This document shows positions 8,742 through 18,085 of a DNA stretch of 62,704 nt, piece by piece. The position numbers and the translations under genes were made by a program. The DNA is from Parendozoicomonas verongulae. GTDB lineage: Bacteria > Pseudomonadota > Gammaproteobacteria > Pseudomonadales > Endozoicomonadaceae. Location of the stretch: NCBI RefSeq assembly GCF_009711465.1, contig NZ_SMME01000861.1, forward strand, positions 1 through 62,704, in the 5' to 3' direction. Position 1 is the stretch's first letter; every line of letters begins with the position of its first letter. Below the pieces are notes generated by a model, which made no database searches, was not told the DNA's origin, and saw nothing but the letters and a program-made list of their open reading frames with translations.

Positions 8742-10685
8742 ATGCCAGAATACCCTGCCTATCCGGTTGACACAGAAACCGCCAGCCAGGCTTGGATTGA
8801 CGATGCCCGTTACCGAGAGATGTACCAGCAATCTGTGATCAACCCCGAAGGTTTCTGGCGAGAACATGGCGAGCGTATTCACTGGTTTAAGCCCTACAGC
8901 ACTGTGAAGAATGCCTCATTCGACCAGCACAGGGTTGAGATCAACTGGTATCAGGATGGCACGACAAATGCCGCCTATAACTGCCTTGACCGTCACCTGA
9001 AAGACAAAGGCGACAATGTTGCGATTTACTGGGAGGGAGATGATCCCTCTGTCAGCCGTCAGATCACCTACAGAGAGCTCCATGAGCGGGTTTGCCGGTT
9101 TGCTAACGGCCTGAAATCCCAGGGAGTTCGTCGGGGGGATATCGTGGCGGTTTATATGCCCCTGGTGATTGAAACCGCCATTGCCATGCTCGCCTGTGCC
9201 CGTATTGGTGCCGTGCATTCTGTGATCTTTGGTGGATTCTCACCACAAGCCGTTGCAGGACGTATTCTCGACAGTGGCGCACGGGTCATGGTGACCGCTG
9301 ATGAAGGCATCCGTGGCGGAAAAGTCATCCCACTTAAGGCTAATGTGGATGAAGCACTGGCTTATGATGATGTGAATTCCATTGAAAAGGTTATCGTTTA
9401 CCGTCGTACTGGTACCGAAACCGGCTGGAATGAGAATCGGGATATCTGGTGGCATGAGCTGGAGGCGATTTCATCGCCCTACTGTGAAGCCCGGGAAATG
9501 AGTGCAGAAGCACCGCTGTTTATTCTTTACACCTCAGGCTCCACAGGAAAACCAAAAGGTGTCGTGCATACGACCGGCGGTTATCTTGTGTATACCTCCA
9601 TAACTTATCAGTACGTGTTCAATTACAAAGACGGTGACGTGTTCTGGTGCAATGCCGATGCAGGCTGGATTACCGGTCACTCCTATGTGGTGTACGGCCC
9701 GCTGACCAATGGTGCCACCATTGTTATGCACGAAGGGCTTCCCTCTTATCCATCCGTCAGCCGCATCAGTGAGATTGTCGATAAATATCAGGTAAACATT
9801 CTCTATACAGCCCCCACTGCTATTCGGGCACTGATGGCCCACGGCAACAGGGTGATTGATGGTACCCGGCGCACAAGCCTGAAACTGCTGGGCAGCGTAG
9901 GCGAACCCATCAACCCAAAGGCCTGGATCTGGTACCGCAAAACCATTGGCAACAACAACTGCCCTATCGTCGATACCTGGTGGCAAACAGAAACCGGCGG
10001 CATCATGATCACACCCCTTCCGGGTGCCACGACCCTTAAACCCGGTTCAGCTACTCGCCCGTTCTTTGGCATCCTGCCTGCCATTGTGGATGGACAAGGG
10101 CATATTCAGGAAGGCCCCTGTACCGGAAATCTAGTGCTTATCGATAGCTGGCCCGGTCAGGCACGCACCATTTACGGTGACCACAGTCGTTTTGTTGAAA
10201 CCTACTTCAGTGCCTTTCCCGGCATGTACTTCACCGGTGATGGCGCTCGCCGGGATAAGGATGGCTACTACTGGATCACTGGCCGTGTAGACGACGTACT
10301 CAATGTATCTGGTCACCGCATGGGCACTGCCGAAATTGAAAGTGCCATGGTGTCCCATCAACAAGTGGCCGAGGCAGCCGCTGTGGGTTACCCCCACGAG
10401 ATCAAAGGGCAGGGCATTTATGTGTATGTCACCCTCAAGCAAGGGGTGAATTACACCGACAACCTTGCTACCGATTTACGCAACTGGGTGCGCAAGGAAA
10501 TCGGCCCCATCGCCACGCCAGACATTATCCAGAATGCCCCTGACCTTCCTAAAACACGGTCCGGAAAAATTATGCGGCGCATTCTCAGGAAAATTGCGGC
10601 TGGTGAATTTGAGAACATGGGAGATATATCCACTCTGGCTGACCCCTCCGTGGTCAATCAGCTGATTGATAATCGTGTGGATTAA
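8742..10685 (+). CDS. acs: Acetyl-CoA synthetase (AMP-forming)
   Basis: The 647-residue enzyme is the usual length for Acs once the start is placed at 8742, where AAGGGTGATGAC precedes ATG. It converts acetate, ATP and CoA to acetyl-CoA, AMP and PPi. Adenylation motifs are [19 protein letters not shown] (A3) and WWQTETGG (A5), with [19 protein letters not shown] and the C-terminal [11 protein letters not shown], whose lysine is catalytic and the known site of inhibitory acetylation. A CrbR-like regulator lies two genes upstream, which fits control of acetate scavenging. It is convergent with the desaturase. Confidence 0.96.
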   Translation: MPEYPAYPVDTETASQAWIDDARYREMYQQSVINPEGFWREHGERIHWFKPYSTVKNASFDQHRVEINWYQDGTTNAAYNCLDRHLKDKGDNVAIYWEGDDPSVSRQITYRELHERVCRFANGLKSQGVRRGDIVAVYMPLVIETAIAMLACARIGAVHSVIFGGFSPQAVAGRILDSGARVMVTADEGIRGGKVIPLKANVDEALAYDDVNSIEKVIVYRRTGTETGWNENRDIWWHELEAISSPYCEAREMSAEAPLFILYTSGSTGKPKGVVHTTGGYLVYTSITYQYVFNYKDGDVFWCNADAGWITGHSYVVYGPLTNGATIVMHEGLPSYPSVSRISEIVDKYQVNILYTAPTAIRALMAHGNRVIDGTRRTSLKLLGSVGEPINPKAWIWYRKTIGNNNCPIVDTWWQTETGGIMITPLPGATTLKPGSATRPFFGILPAIVDGQGHIQEGPCTGNLVLIDSWPGQARTIYGDHSRFVETYFSAFPGMYFTGDGARRDKDGYYWITGRVDDVLNVSGHRMGTAEIESAMVSHQQVAEAAAVGYPHEIKGQGIYVYVTLKQGVNYTDNLATDLRNWVRKEIGPIATPDIIQNAPDLPKTRSGKIMRRILRKIAAGEFENMGDISTLADPSVVNQLIDNRVD

Positions 10686-10721
10686 GCGCGTAACCCCTTT
10701 GGCAGGGAGTGCCTTCCCCGC

Positions 10722-11768
10722 CTATGCCACTCGTGATGAAACCCGTTTCAGAACATCCCAGTATCCCGGTGGCTCAGGCACCAGCTTTTTATCCTGCAGC
10801 AGCCGATGCAACTTCGGCAGATGCCAGTAAGGCACCGACACCAGCGCATGATGCTCAATATGATAGTTCACGTGATAGGGAGCAACTAATGCCCGGGCAA
10901 CCCAGCCCGCCCGGGTGGAACGAGTATTGCGCAGCATATCCGGCACCTGTTCTGTCATAGCGTGCTCTGCCATGGACCGGATACGCATAAACAGTGGATA
11001 AGGGATCAGATAAGCCACAATCCAGGCCAGATAAAGCTCAGGGTGTCCGACAGCTGTCGCTAATAAAAAGAGAGCAAGGTTGCACAATACTGTGGGCCAA
11101 ACCTCTGAGGCAAACTGACGGGCAATATCAATCCCCCGGCGCCCTTCCACAGGCAAACGTTCCACATCAGCAGACACCGTCCACCTCAATACACCGGCAT
11201 GCATCAGGAGCAAACCGTAGGTGTTTTTTAAGCCCGTTATACCCAGCAGGTCTCGTGTGAATTTCCTGGCAAGAGAGCGTCGTGTAGTAGGCAGGTGACG
11301 GATCAGGGAGTAATCGATATCCTCCTGCGAACCGGTTTTGGTATGATGCTGGGCATGGTGTTTCCTATACTTGCCCAGATGCAAAAGAATCGGGTAACCA
11401 CACAGCCACTGGGTTGCAGAGTCATTCAGGCGGGCACTTTTAAAGAGAGAACGGTGAGAGGCCTCATGAACAAGAATTGCCAGCCCCAGTTGCCGTCCTC
11501 CAATAATAGCCAGCGCGCACACAATAACAGGAATGGATATCCATAAAGGCTGATTCTGAACAACAGCAATCGCAGTCATTGCGCCAAAGATCACGACCCA
11601 ACAGGAAAGAACAGCTCTCCAGCCCATAAGGTTTGAGCGTATTTGCAGTTGTTTTATTACATCATCCCCCAACAACTCAGACAGTTGTTTGCGGGCATTT
11701 TTCCGTTGCAGCCCCTGTTCAAACAGGGTTTGAGAATTCAGAGTTTGAGGATCACTGTTATTATTCAT
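10722..11768 (-). CDS. Membrane fatty acid desaturase family protein
   Basis: The 348-residue integral membrane di-iron protein has the three histidine boxes of the desaturase/hydroxylase superfamily: HEASH (residues 101-105), HHAQHH (137-142) and HVNYHIEHH (299-307). Hydrophobic segments lie at about 50-100 and 195-245. GGGAGGTGAGAA precedes the ATG, so this start is firm. The boxes place it among acyl-lipid or sphingolipid-type desaturases, but regioselectivity and substrate (fatty acyl chain versus carotenoid or other lipid) cannot be told. A role in membrane fluidity is plausible. Confidence 0.88.
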   Translation of the reverse strand: MNNNSDPQTLNSQTLFEQGLQRKNARKQLSELLGDDVIKQLQIRSNLMGWRAVLSCWVVIFGAMTAIAVVQNQPLWISIPVIVCALAIIGGRQLGLAILVHEASHRSLFKSARLNDSATQWLCGYPILLHLGKYRKHHAQHHTKTGSQEDIDYSLIRHLPTTRRSLARKFTRDLLGITGLKNTYGLLLMHAGVLRWTVSADVERLPVEGRRGIDIARQFASEVWPTVLCNLALFLLATAVGHPELYLAWIVAYLIPYPLFMRIRSMAEHAMTEQVPDMLRNTRSTRAGWVARALVAPYHVNYHIEHHALVSVPYWHLPKLHRLLQDKKLVPEPPGYWDVLKRVSSRVA

Positions 11769-11931
11769 TTCTCACCTCCCACACAAAACAGTACAGATAA
11801 GGGAAAAATCACACAATGACGTAATATTTTAGTTAACTGGCAAAGATGTTAACAAAATATGAACAGAAATATTCCGCAATCACTACTTCGTGATGCAGAA
11901 TAGAAAAAGAAGAGATATAGAAAAGGAAAGT

Positions 11932-12008
<77 letters not shown>

Positions 12009-12090
12009 CCAGAGAAGAGCTGCGCATTATAAGGAGCATCTTTCCTAAGTCAATGAATCATTTGTATTTTCTATATAGGTAATTACATAA

Positions 12091-13443
12091 CTAGCGAGGG
12101 AGAGTCTTTCCCACAGGTGCTTCCGCTTCATCTTTTTCAGATTTATCAAAAGGCTGTTTTACCAGCCCTTCCACACAGTAGGATTTGAGAAAACTGACCA
12201 TCCTAATATAGAACGGCACACTCTTTACCTGGAAGTGGAACTGGGTGAGGTCACTCAGTTCAGACAAACGCTCCAGCATTTCTGTAAGAAGCTCCGGTGC
12301 ATAAAGGCGATACAGCACCTCTTCACCGTTTGTCCGGTTCTTGCCTCTGACAAACTGATACTTGTGCCCACAGAACATCAAATCAAACGACAGATCCTGA
12401 TTGCCAGAGAAACCCTTATCCCATAGCACTATAGAGAAGTTACCGGACTTCGCCTTGTTCACAGCCAGGCTAATAACGCTCTCCAGCGTTGTAATGTTGT
12501 TCTGAGCAAAACCACTTTTTTTATAAACGTCAGAGTTCAAGTAACGATTATCTGCCCCTACACACATGTTCAGAGCTTTACGGGTATGGGTCTCATTCAT
12601 AGGATCAAGGTAGTAACCCACCACAGATTCCAGAATTTTATCCCGAGCTTCGGCCAGATGCGGCGCGTGTTCTTTCAACCTGGCCAGAGCCTCTGTTCCC
12701 ATTTGTCGAAGAGATCCCATACGCTGGTACTGATCGCCATACATGCGGTGCCAATATTGCTGTCGCAACTCCGCCGCCAGCGACACGACTAAACCCGCTG
12801 CACCCACAGCACTCACAGCCGGAATCCATACAGGCATCGCAGCTGGTGCAATCACGGAACCTGCCACCATAGCCTTAACAGTGAAAGCCCACATCCCTGC
12901 AGTCCCCGAACCCAGAAGAACACCACTTCCCAACAGCCAGGGTTTGCCAATCCTGTTGTGAATATCCATGGTTTTGATCATTGCATCCGTATCCCATAAA
13001 GAGCTGGCGAATTCATAACGGGCATCCACATACTCCTGATATCCCCAGCCAGCCACATCACCATAGGTTTCCAACAGTGCCTGAGCATGGTCTTTGTAGG
13101 CATCCCGGTCGATCAGAGTTCCTCCCACATATCGATCATGCCACTGCTTCAGCATGCGGAAGTCCCGCAGGGCAATCTGCTCAGCCCCATCAGGCTCCAT
13201 AATTTCACCGTAATGCCTGGCTTTTTTGTGCATACCTTGAGCAGAAATCACTGTGCGAATCCTCTGCCTGTCTTTTCCATACACTTGTCTGGCTTCAGGG
13301 ACGTGAGCAGAATCGTCGTTATAAAACGCATTCATCGAGGTGGGTCGTGGCACAAAAGGTGCCGCAGAAGTGCAGGTTGCAACAGAGGATGCCGTCAGTA
13401 TCGCTCCCATAAGTGCTGTTTGCTTTAAGAGTCTGGCCAGCAT
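12091..13443 (-). CDS. Exported protein of unknown function with an internal hydrophobic hairpin
   Basis: I do not recognise this 450-residue protein. The ATG at 13443 follows GGAGGA at good spacing; a TTG one codon earlier is less likely. A signal peptide ends near residue 29 (CTSAAPF). A charged helical region follows. Residues about 168-228 hold two long hydrophobic, Gly/Ala-rich stretches (LLGSGVLLGSGTAG; VSAVGAAGLVVSLA) that could form a membrane hairpin. The C-terminal 220 residues look soluble, contain several cysteines and end in a charged tail. No partner gene is evident. An envelope or secreted, possibly membrane-inserting protein is a guess. Confidence 0.65.
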   Translation of the reverse strand: MLARLLKQTALMGAILTASSVATCTSAAPFVPRPTSMNAFYNDDSAHVPEARQVYGKDRQRIRTVISAQGMHKKARHYGEIMEPDGAEQIALRDFRMLKQWHDRYVGGTLIDRDAYKDHAQALLETYGDVAGWGYQEYVDARYEFASSLWDTDAMIKTMDIHNRIGKPWLLGSGVLLGSGTAGMWAFTVKAMVAGSVIAPAAMPVWIPAVSAVGAAGLVVSLAAELRQQYWHRMYGDQYQRMGSLRQMGTEALARLKEHAPHLAEARDKILESVVGYYLDPMNETHTRKALNMCVGADNRYLNSDVYKKSGFAQNNITTLESVISLAVNKAKSGNFSIVLWDKGFSGNQDLSFDLMFCGHKYQFVRGKNRTNGEEVLYRLYAPELLTEMLERLSELSDLTQFHFQVKSVPFYIRMVSFLKSYCVEGLVKQPFDKSEKDEAEAPVGKTLPR

Positions 13444-13564
13444 CAAAGCTTCCTCCGCATTTACTGAAAATAACGGATGCTATGGCTCTCAGGCGTGGGA
13501 AATGTTCCTGGTTTTTATGCAGATTTATGTTGAGAGTTTTTGTGCAAAGTAACAGCAGATAAAC

Positions 13565-13594
13565 AAAACCCCATCTGGTTACAAATGGGGTTTT
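13565..13594 (-). terminator. Terminator after metQ
   Basis: A perfect 10-bp inverted repeat (AAAACCCCAT / ATGGGGTTTT) with a 10-nt loop lies 35 bp beyond the metQ stop. The A/T ends of the stem provide a short T-run on either strand, so it can end metNIQ transcripts. Confidence 0.75.
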
Positions 13595-13628
13595 ATCTCA
13601 GCAGGTGGTTACATCCGATAAAGGAGCC

Positions 13629-14459
13629 TTACCAACCTTTAACAGCCCCCCCCTTGAACAGGTCACGGGCTTTCTGCTCAACATCAGCACTGTGGTAGGC
13701 CGCTACCAGCTTGGCAATACGAGGGTCATCCTTGTTATCAACCCGGGATACGATCAGATTAACATACGGTGAGTCCTTGCCCTCCACCAGCAATGCTTTG
13801 CTGGGGGTCAACCCCGCTGGAATCGCATAAGTGTTGTTCACAAATGCGAGGGCCACATCAGGCAGGGAGCGTGGCAGCTGGGGTGCTTCCAGCTCAACAA
13901 ACTCGAGGTTCTTTGGGTTTTCAGCAATATCGCGAGGTGTTGCATTCAGGTTGTTCACATCCTTCAGCTTAATCAGGCCAGTGTGATGGAGAAGAATGAG
14001 TGTACGACCTTCATTGCTGGGGTCATTAGGAATGGCCACCTTGCTGCCATCAGCCAGTTGATCCAGACCTTCCAACTTGTCGGAATAAGCCGCAATGGGA
14101 TAAACAAAGGTATGACCAACAGAAGCCAACTTCAGGCCACGGTCGTTAATCATGCTGTCCAGATAAGGCTTATGCTGGAACGCATTCACATCAATACTGC
14201 CATCGGACAATGCCACGTTTGGGGTGATGTAATCCTGAAACTCCACCAGTTCGGCGTTCAGGTCGCTGTCTTTTTTGGCCTTGTCGATAGCAACTTGCAT
14301 GATGTCAGCCTCCGGGCCAGACATCACACCCACTTTCAGCGGTGCGTTCTCATCGTACTTGGGAGCTGCTGGTTCCTTCTCGCCACAACCCGACAGAATC
14401 AGAGCACTGGCTGCCACCACAGCACCGATTAACTTTTTTAAATCCACGACCGATTTCAT
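13629..14459 (-). CDS. metQ: D-methionine-binding lipoprotein of the MetNIQ ABC importer
   Basis: The 276-residue NlpA/MetQ-family lipoprotein has a signal peptide ending in the lipobox LSGC, so it is lipid-anchored in the periplasm and presents methionine to MetI. Family features include LKVGVMSGPEADIM, NAFQHKPYLD and IPNDPSNEGR. CAGGAGAGTGAT directly precedes the ATG at 14459; the longer frame into metI is not used. It is the last gene of metN-metI-metQ, 25 bp after metI. MetQ homologues often bind L-Met, D-Met or Met peptides; the exact preference is unknown. Confidence 0.93.
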   Translation of the reverse strand: MKSVVDLKKLIGAVVAASALILSGCGEKEPAAPKYDENAPLKVGVMSGPEADIMQVAIDKAKKDSDLNAELVEFQDYITPNVALSDGSIDVNAFQHKPYLDSMINDRGLKLASVGHTFVYPIAAYSDKLEGLDQLADGSKVAIPNDPSNEGRTLILLHHTGLIKLKDVNNLNATPRDIAENPKNLEFVELEAPQLPRSLPDVALAFVNNTYAIPAGLTPSKALLVEGKDSPYVNLIVSRVDNKDDPRIAKLVAAYHSADVEQKARDLFKGGAVKGW

Positions 14460-14484
14460 ATCACTCTCCTGATACCACATACAC

Positions 14485-15138
14485 TTATTTATGCTCGCAG
14501 CGAGCCTGGAGCTTTTCACCAGCTGACTGAATCAGCTGCACCACAATAATCAGCACAATAACTGTTGCGATCATGATCACCGGATCAAACCGTTGGTAAC
14601 CATAGCGAATACCAAGGTCACCCAAACCACCACCACCGATAGCACCCGCCATGGCGGAGTAGCTCACCAGCGTCACCAGCGTTAAGGTCATACCGTTAAT
14701 CAGACCCGGCAGCGCCTCTGGCAACATCACACGGGTGACAATTTGAAACGGTGTTGCCCCCATAGACTCCGCCGCTTCCACCAGGCCAGATGGCACTTCA
14801 TTCAGGGCACCTTCCGCAATACGAGCCACAAACGGAATAGAGGCAAGACTCAAAGGTACAATCGCGGCAGTTGTACCTATGGACGTTCCGGCGATCAGGC
14901 GGGTAAGGGGAATAATCGCCACCATCAGAATAATAAACGGCACTGAACGTGCAGCATTCACCACAGCACCCAGCACACTGTTCAAAACCGGGCGTTGCAG
15001 AATCTGACCCGGGCGGGACACATGCAGCAGTACTCCCAGAGGAATACCAATCGCCGCACTTACAAGGCCAGACACCACAACCATATACAGCGTCTCCAGA
15101 AGAGACTCCCCCAACAGGGCCCATGCATCAGCTGACAT
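14485..15138 (-). CDS. metI: Methionine ABC transporter permease
   Basis: The 217-residue inner-membrane permease has about five transmembrane segments. The EAA loop, where MetN docks, reads EAAESMGATPFQIVTRVMLPEALPG in part (about residues 120-145). The chosen start at 15138 has GGAGG upstream and overlaps the last 11 bases of metN, which suggests translational coupling. The longer frame to 15210 would run deep into metN and is unlikely. Confidence 0.93.
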   Translation of the reverse strand: MSADAWALLGESLLETLYMVVVSGLVSAAIGIPLGVLLHVSRPGQILQRPVLNSVLGAVVNAARSVPFIILMVAIIPLTRLIAGTSIGTTAAIVPLSLASIPFVARIAEGALNEVPSGLVEAAESMGATPFQIVTRVMLPEALPGLINGMTLTLVTLVSYSAMAGAIGGGGLGDLGIRYGYQRFDPVIMIATVIVLIIVVQLIQSAGEKLQARCEHK

Positions 15139-16162
15139 AACCAACGACCTCCACCTGCAGGTTGTGTTTTTGCAGAAAGGCCTGGGCATCCTGCACGTGC
15201 CGTTCTTCACCTTCGATATCCACCATCAGAAAACCCATGGTTTTTCCATGAACGGTTTCGATATCCGCCTGAAGAATATTGAAATCCACTTCACAGATAC
15301 GAGCAGCTTGAGTGATCAGCGGCTGCACAACAGTCTGCCCCACAAAGGTAATATGCAGCACAGGACGACAACCTGCCTCATATTCCTGGCGAAACTGGTG
15401 GCTGATATCTGCTGCAGGCTTCTCATGGATAGCCGCTCGCACAAATTCACGGGCCAGCTCCGTTTGGGGAGACAGAAAGAATGACTCCACATCATTCTCT
15501 TCAATCACCTGCCCTTGGCTGAGAATCGCCACCCGATCGCAGATGGATTTCACCACATCCATCTCGTGAGTAATCAACAAAATGGTGAGCCCCAGTGTTT
15601 TATTGATGTCCCGCAACAGGTTCAGGATGGAGGCGGTCGTTTGTGGATCGAGGGCAGACGTCGCCTCATCACAGAGCAGCACCTTCGGCTGACTGGCAAG
15701 CGCCCGGGCAATAGCCACACGCTGTTTCTGCCCGCCGGAAAGCTGAGAGGGATAGCTGTCTTGTTTGTCTTTCAGACCCACCAGTTTCAGTAACGGCAGA
15801 ATAGTACTTTCAACGGCAGCAGCCGACTTGCCCGCCAGCTCCAGAGGCAAAGCGATGTTATCGTAAACCGTTCGGCCAGCCAGCAGGTTGAAGTGCTGGA
15901 AGATCATGCCAATATCACGCCGGGCTGTACGTAATTGGGCAGATGACAGCTTCATCAGGTCTTGTCCGGCTACTCGCACTTCCCCCTCAGTGGGGGATTC
16001 CAACAGGTTGGCACAACGAATCAGGGTACTTTTTCCGGCACCACTGGAACCAATCACGCCGTAAATACAGCCTTCTGGTACATGCAGGGAAATATCATCC
16101 AAAGCTTTTACGGGGCCTCCCGCGCTTTGAAATATTTTACTTATGTTCTTGAATTCAATCAT
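15128..16162 (-). CDS. metN: Methionine ABC transporter ATP-binding protein
   Basis: The 344-residue ATPase of the methionine importer has Walker A GSSGAGKST, signature LSGGQKQR, Walker B VLLCDEATSALD and the switch His in LLITHE. The C-terminal ~90 residues form the NIL domain that binds methionine and inhibits transport when the cell is replete. The start at 16162 follows GGAGCTGTA; an in-frame ATG at 16195 has no ribosome site. It is the first gene of metNIQ, behind a 180-nt leader that contains a terminator hairpin. Confidence 0.95.
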   Translation of the reverse strand: MIEFKNISKIFQSAGGPVKALDDISLHVPEGCIYGVIGSSGAGKSTLIRCANLLESPTEGEVRVAGQDLMKLSSAQLRTARRDIGMIFQHFNLLAGRTVYDNIALPLELAGKSAAAVESTILPLLKLVGLKDKQDSYPSQLSGGQKQRVAIARALASQPKVLLCDEATSALDPQTTASILNLLRDINKTLGLTILLITHEMDVVKSICDRVAILSQGQVIEENDVESFFLSPQTELAREFVRAAIHEKPAADISHQFRQEYEAGCRPVLHITFVGQTVVQPLITQAARICEVDFNILQADIETVHGKTMGFLMVDIEGEERHVQDAQAFLQKHNLQVEVVGYVS

Positions 16163-16350
16163 TACAGCTCCGCAAACATCAGCTGGGTTCAGCACAACTC
16201 GCGCGGGGCCAAAGAGAAGGTAGGAGACAGATACAAAAAACCACTCAGGTCGGCGAGTGGTTTTGCGGTACTGCTTTGCAAAAGCATTCTCTTTAGCGGT
16301 ATTTATTTAAGGCGCCCGCAAGCCGAAGGTACAAATCAGCGCCTGAGTAG
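16163..16350 (-). promoter_or_regulatory. metNIQ 5-prime leader with candidate transcription attenuator or riboswitch
   Basis: Read on the minus strand, the leader holds a stem GGCGC/GCGCC (16339-16343 with 16311-16315) and a small hairpin GCTTT-TGC-AAAGC (about 16273-16286). It then has a perfect intrinsic terminator AAAACCACTC/GAGTGGTTTT with a U-run (16235-16264), and about 70 more bases to metN. The upstream arsR gene has its own terminator, so this one probably acts on metNIQ itself. Alternative pairings exist: TTGCGG with CCGCAA, and ACTCAGG at the start of the leader with CCTGAGT in the terminator. I cannot match the aptamer to a known SAM riboswitch class. Confidence 0.5.
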
Positions 16351-16380
16351 AAAATACGTTTTCGGTTGGAGATCTGTCAA
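16351..16380 (-). promoter_or_regulatory. Predicted sigma70 promoter of metNIQ
   Basis: On the minus strand a perfect -35 TTGACA (16375-16380) and a -10 TATTTT (16351-16356) are separated by 18 bp. The predicted start near 16344 would place the terminator hairpin about 80 nt into the transcript. Confidence 0.5.
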
Positions 16381-16432
16381 TAAATTATGGGTAGGTATTT
16401 ATACTTAAAGCCAGCATTTCTTGCCACATTAT

Positions 16433-16458
16433 AAAAAAAACAGACAGGTTTTACTGTC
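16433..16458 (-). terminator. Intrinsic terminator of the arsR-type gene
   Basis: On the minus strand GACAG-TAAAAC-CTGTC is followed two bases later by eight T. It lies 24 bp after the regulator stop and separates that gene from the metNIQ promoter. Confidence 0.75.
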
Positions 16459-16481
16459 GCTCTGCACTCGCACAGAAAAAA

Positions 16482-16805
16482 TCACTTACAATCTTCACGA
16501 ACATGCACAATCAGGTCCTGCAGAACATGGCGAATATGGTCGTCATCCAACTCATAAAAAACCTGCCGCCCCTGCTTACTGCATCGAAGAATGCGCATAT
16601 CACGCAGAGAGCGAAGATGATGACTTGTGAGAGATTGGGAAAGCCCTGCCGCTTCCGATAAACAGCACACTGCACGGGGTTCATCCATACAGGCCATCAC
16701 CATACGCAAGCGCCCTTCATCCCCCAAAACCTTGAAGATTTTTGAAAGCTCTGTGTATTCCTGATCATCAAGAATGACGGATTTCGCTTCTGAGCCACAC
16801 TCCAT
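16482..16805 (-). CDS. ArsR/SmtB-family metal-sensing repressor
   Basis: The 107-residue winged-helix dimeric repressor has its recognition helix in GLSQSLTSHHLRSLRDM. The C-terminal helix carries the exact SmtB-type zinc site D-x-H-x10-H-x2-E: Asp88, His90, His101 and Glu104. A Cys pair, Cys47-Cys48 in the alpha3 region (VCCL), adds a possible second thiol site as in CadC/ArsR. Zn, Cd or another soft metal would release it from DNA. AAGGAGG precedes the ATG. It follows zapE by 18 bp and has no metal exporter beside it, so its target may be itself or elsewhere. Confidence 0.88.
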   Translation of the reverse strand: MECGSEAKSVILDDQEYTELSKIFKVLGDEGRLRMVMACMDEPRAVCCLSEAAGLSQSLTSHHLRSLRDMRILRCSKQGRQVFYELDDDHIRHVLQDLIVHVREDCK

Positions 16806-16823
16806 ATTTGCCTCCTTCCGTCG

Positions 16824-17921
16824 TTAGGGTCTGTGCTCTCTGGCAAGATATTCGCTGGACTGCATCTCCTGCAATCGACTCAGCGTTCTTTGAAACTCAA
16901 ATTCCAGTTTGCCTTCGGTATATAGCTCAGGCAATGGTGCTGCACCAGACATGATCAGTTTTACCCCCCGATCATAGAACTCATCCACCATATTAATAAA
17001 TCGGCGCGCCATATCGTCCACCTCCAGCCCCATCTGGGGAACGTCGGACAACAATACCGTGTGAAACTCCCGGGCAAGCTCAATGTAGTCATTCTGGCTG
17101 CGGGGGCCATCACACAAAGCTTTGAAATCGAACCACACAATATCCTGACACACTTTCCGATAAGGAATGAATCGCCCTTCTACTTCCAGATGGTGATTCT
17201 CCCTCAACTGATTGCAATCAGGAATCAAGGCTGCAAAATCCTTATCCATGGCAGCGTCAGCTCCAGCATTGAGAGGTGTGTGATACAGTGCTGCCTGCTC
17301 CAGCACTCGCAGGCGGTAGTCTACGCCATTATCTACATTCACTACATCTGTGTATTGATTAAGCAGGGCAATAGCTGGCAGGAAGCGTGCTCGCTGCAGG
17401 CCATTCTCATACAAACCATCAGGAATGATGTTACTGGTGGCCACCAGCGTGACACCGTTCTTGAACAGCTCTTCCAGTAACCCGGCAAGAATCATGGCAT
17501 CGGTGATATCAGACACAAAGAACTCATCAAAGCAGATAACCCGGGTTTCCTCTGCCAGCCTGCGAGCCACCATGATCAGAGGATTTTTCTGCCCATCCAG
17601 TGTTTTCAGCTCCCCGTGCACACGTTTCATAAAGCGATGGAAATGGGTGCGCATTTTGTCTTCAAAGGGCAGGCAGTCGTAGAAAGTATCGACAAGATAG
17701 GTTTTCCCCCGCCCAACACCACCCCAGAAATACAACCCCTGACAGGGCTCTTTCGCCTTACGGCCAAAAGAGAACAGCGACGGCAGGCCGCCTTTCTTCT
17801 GCTCTACCGCCAGCAAATCATCATAGAGCCGCTGCAAATGCCGGACAGCCTCTTCCTGAGCGGGGTCGTGGACAAAACCGTCGTGCTTCAGATCCTGCTG
17901 ATAATGCTCAAGGGGTGTCAT
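16824..17921 (-). CDS. zapE: Cell division protein ZapE (AFG1-like ATPase)
   Basis: The 365-residue AFG1-family P-loop ATPase has Walker A GGVGRGKTYL and Walker B VICFDEFFVSDITDA, followed by the sensor region LVATSNIIPDGLYENGLQRARFLP. In E. coli ZapE associates with the Z ring and is needed under low oxygen or heat. The length fits the family. The start at 17921 has CCAGGAACAG upstream. It probably forms a transcription unit with the following ArsR-type gene. Confidence 0.94.
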   Translation of the reverse strand: MTPLEHYQQDLKHDGFVHDPAQEEAVRHLQRLYDDLLAVEQKKGGLPSLFSFGRKAKEPCQGLYFWGGVGRGKTYLVDTFYDCLPFEDKMRTHFHRFMKRVHGELKTLDGQKNPLIMVARRLAEETRVICFDEFFVSDITDAMILAGLLEELFKNGVTLVATSNIIPDGLYENGLQRARFLPAIALLNQYTDVVNVDNGVDYRLRVLEQAALYHTPLNAGADAAMDKDFAALIPDCNQLRENHHLEVEGRFIPYRKVCQDIVWFDFKALCDGPRSQNDYIELAREFHTVLLSDVPQMGLEVDDMARRFINMVDEFYDRGVKLIMSGAAPLPELYTEGKLEFEFQRTLSRLQEMQSSEYLAREHRP

Positions 17922-18085
17922 ACTGTTCCTGGTTTTCTATAGCTTTTCTCAGGGGGGAACTTACTCTAACGCGAGTAGGCATGGTCAACAACACTTAGTA
18001 ACTTTGATGACCTATACACTAACCGGAAAAGGTTATAACTTAGGAGCAATTAACGTTCATGAGACATCTAACCTGAGGCTGGACT

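Noticed and set aside
16163..16350. Known SAM riboswitch upstream of metN
   Set aside because: The conserved cores of SAM-I, SAM-II and SAH classes are not recognisable. Only an unnamed attenuator is claimed.
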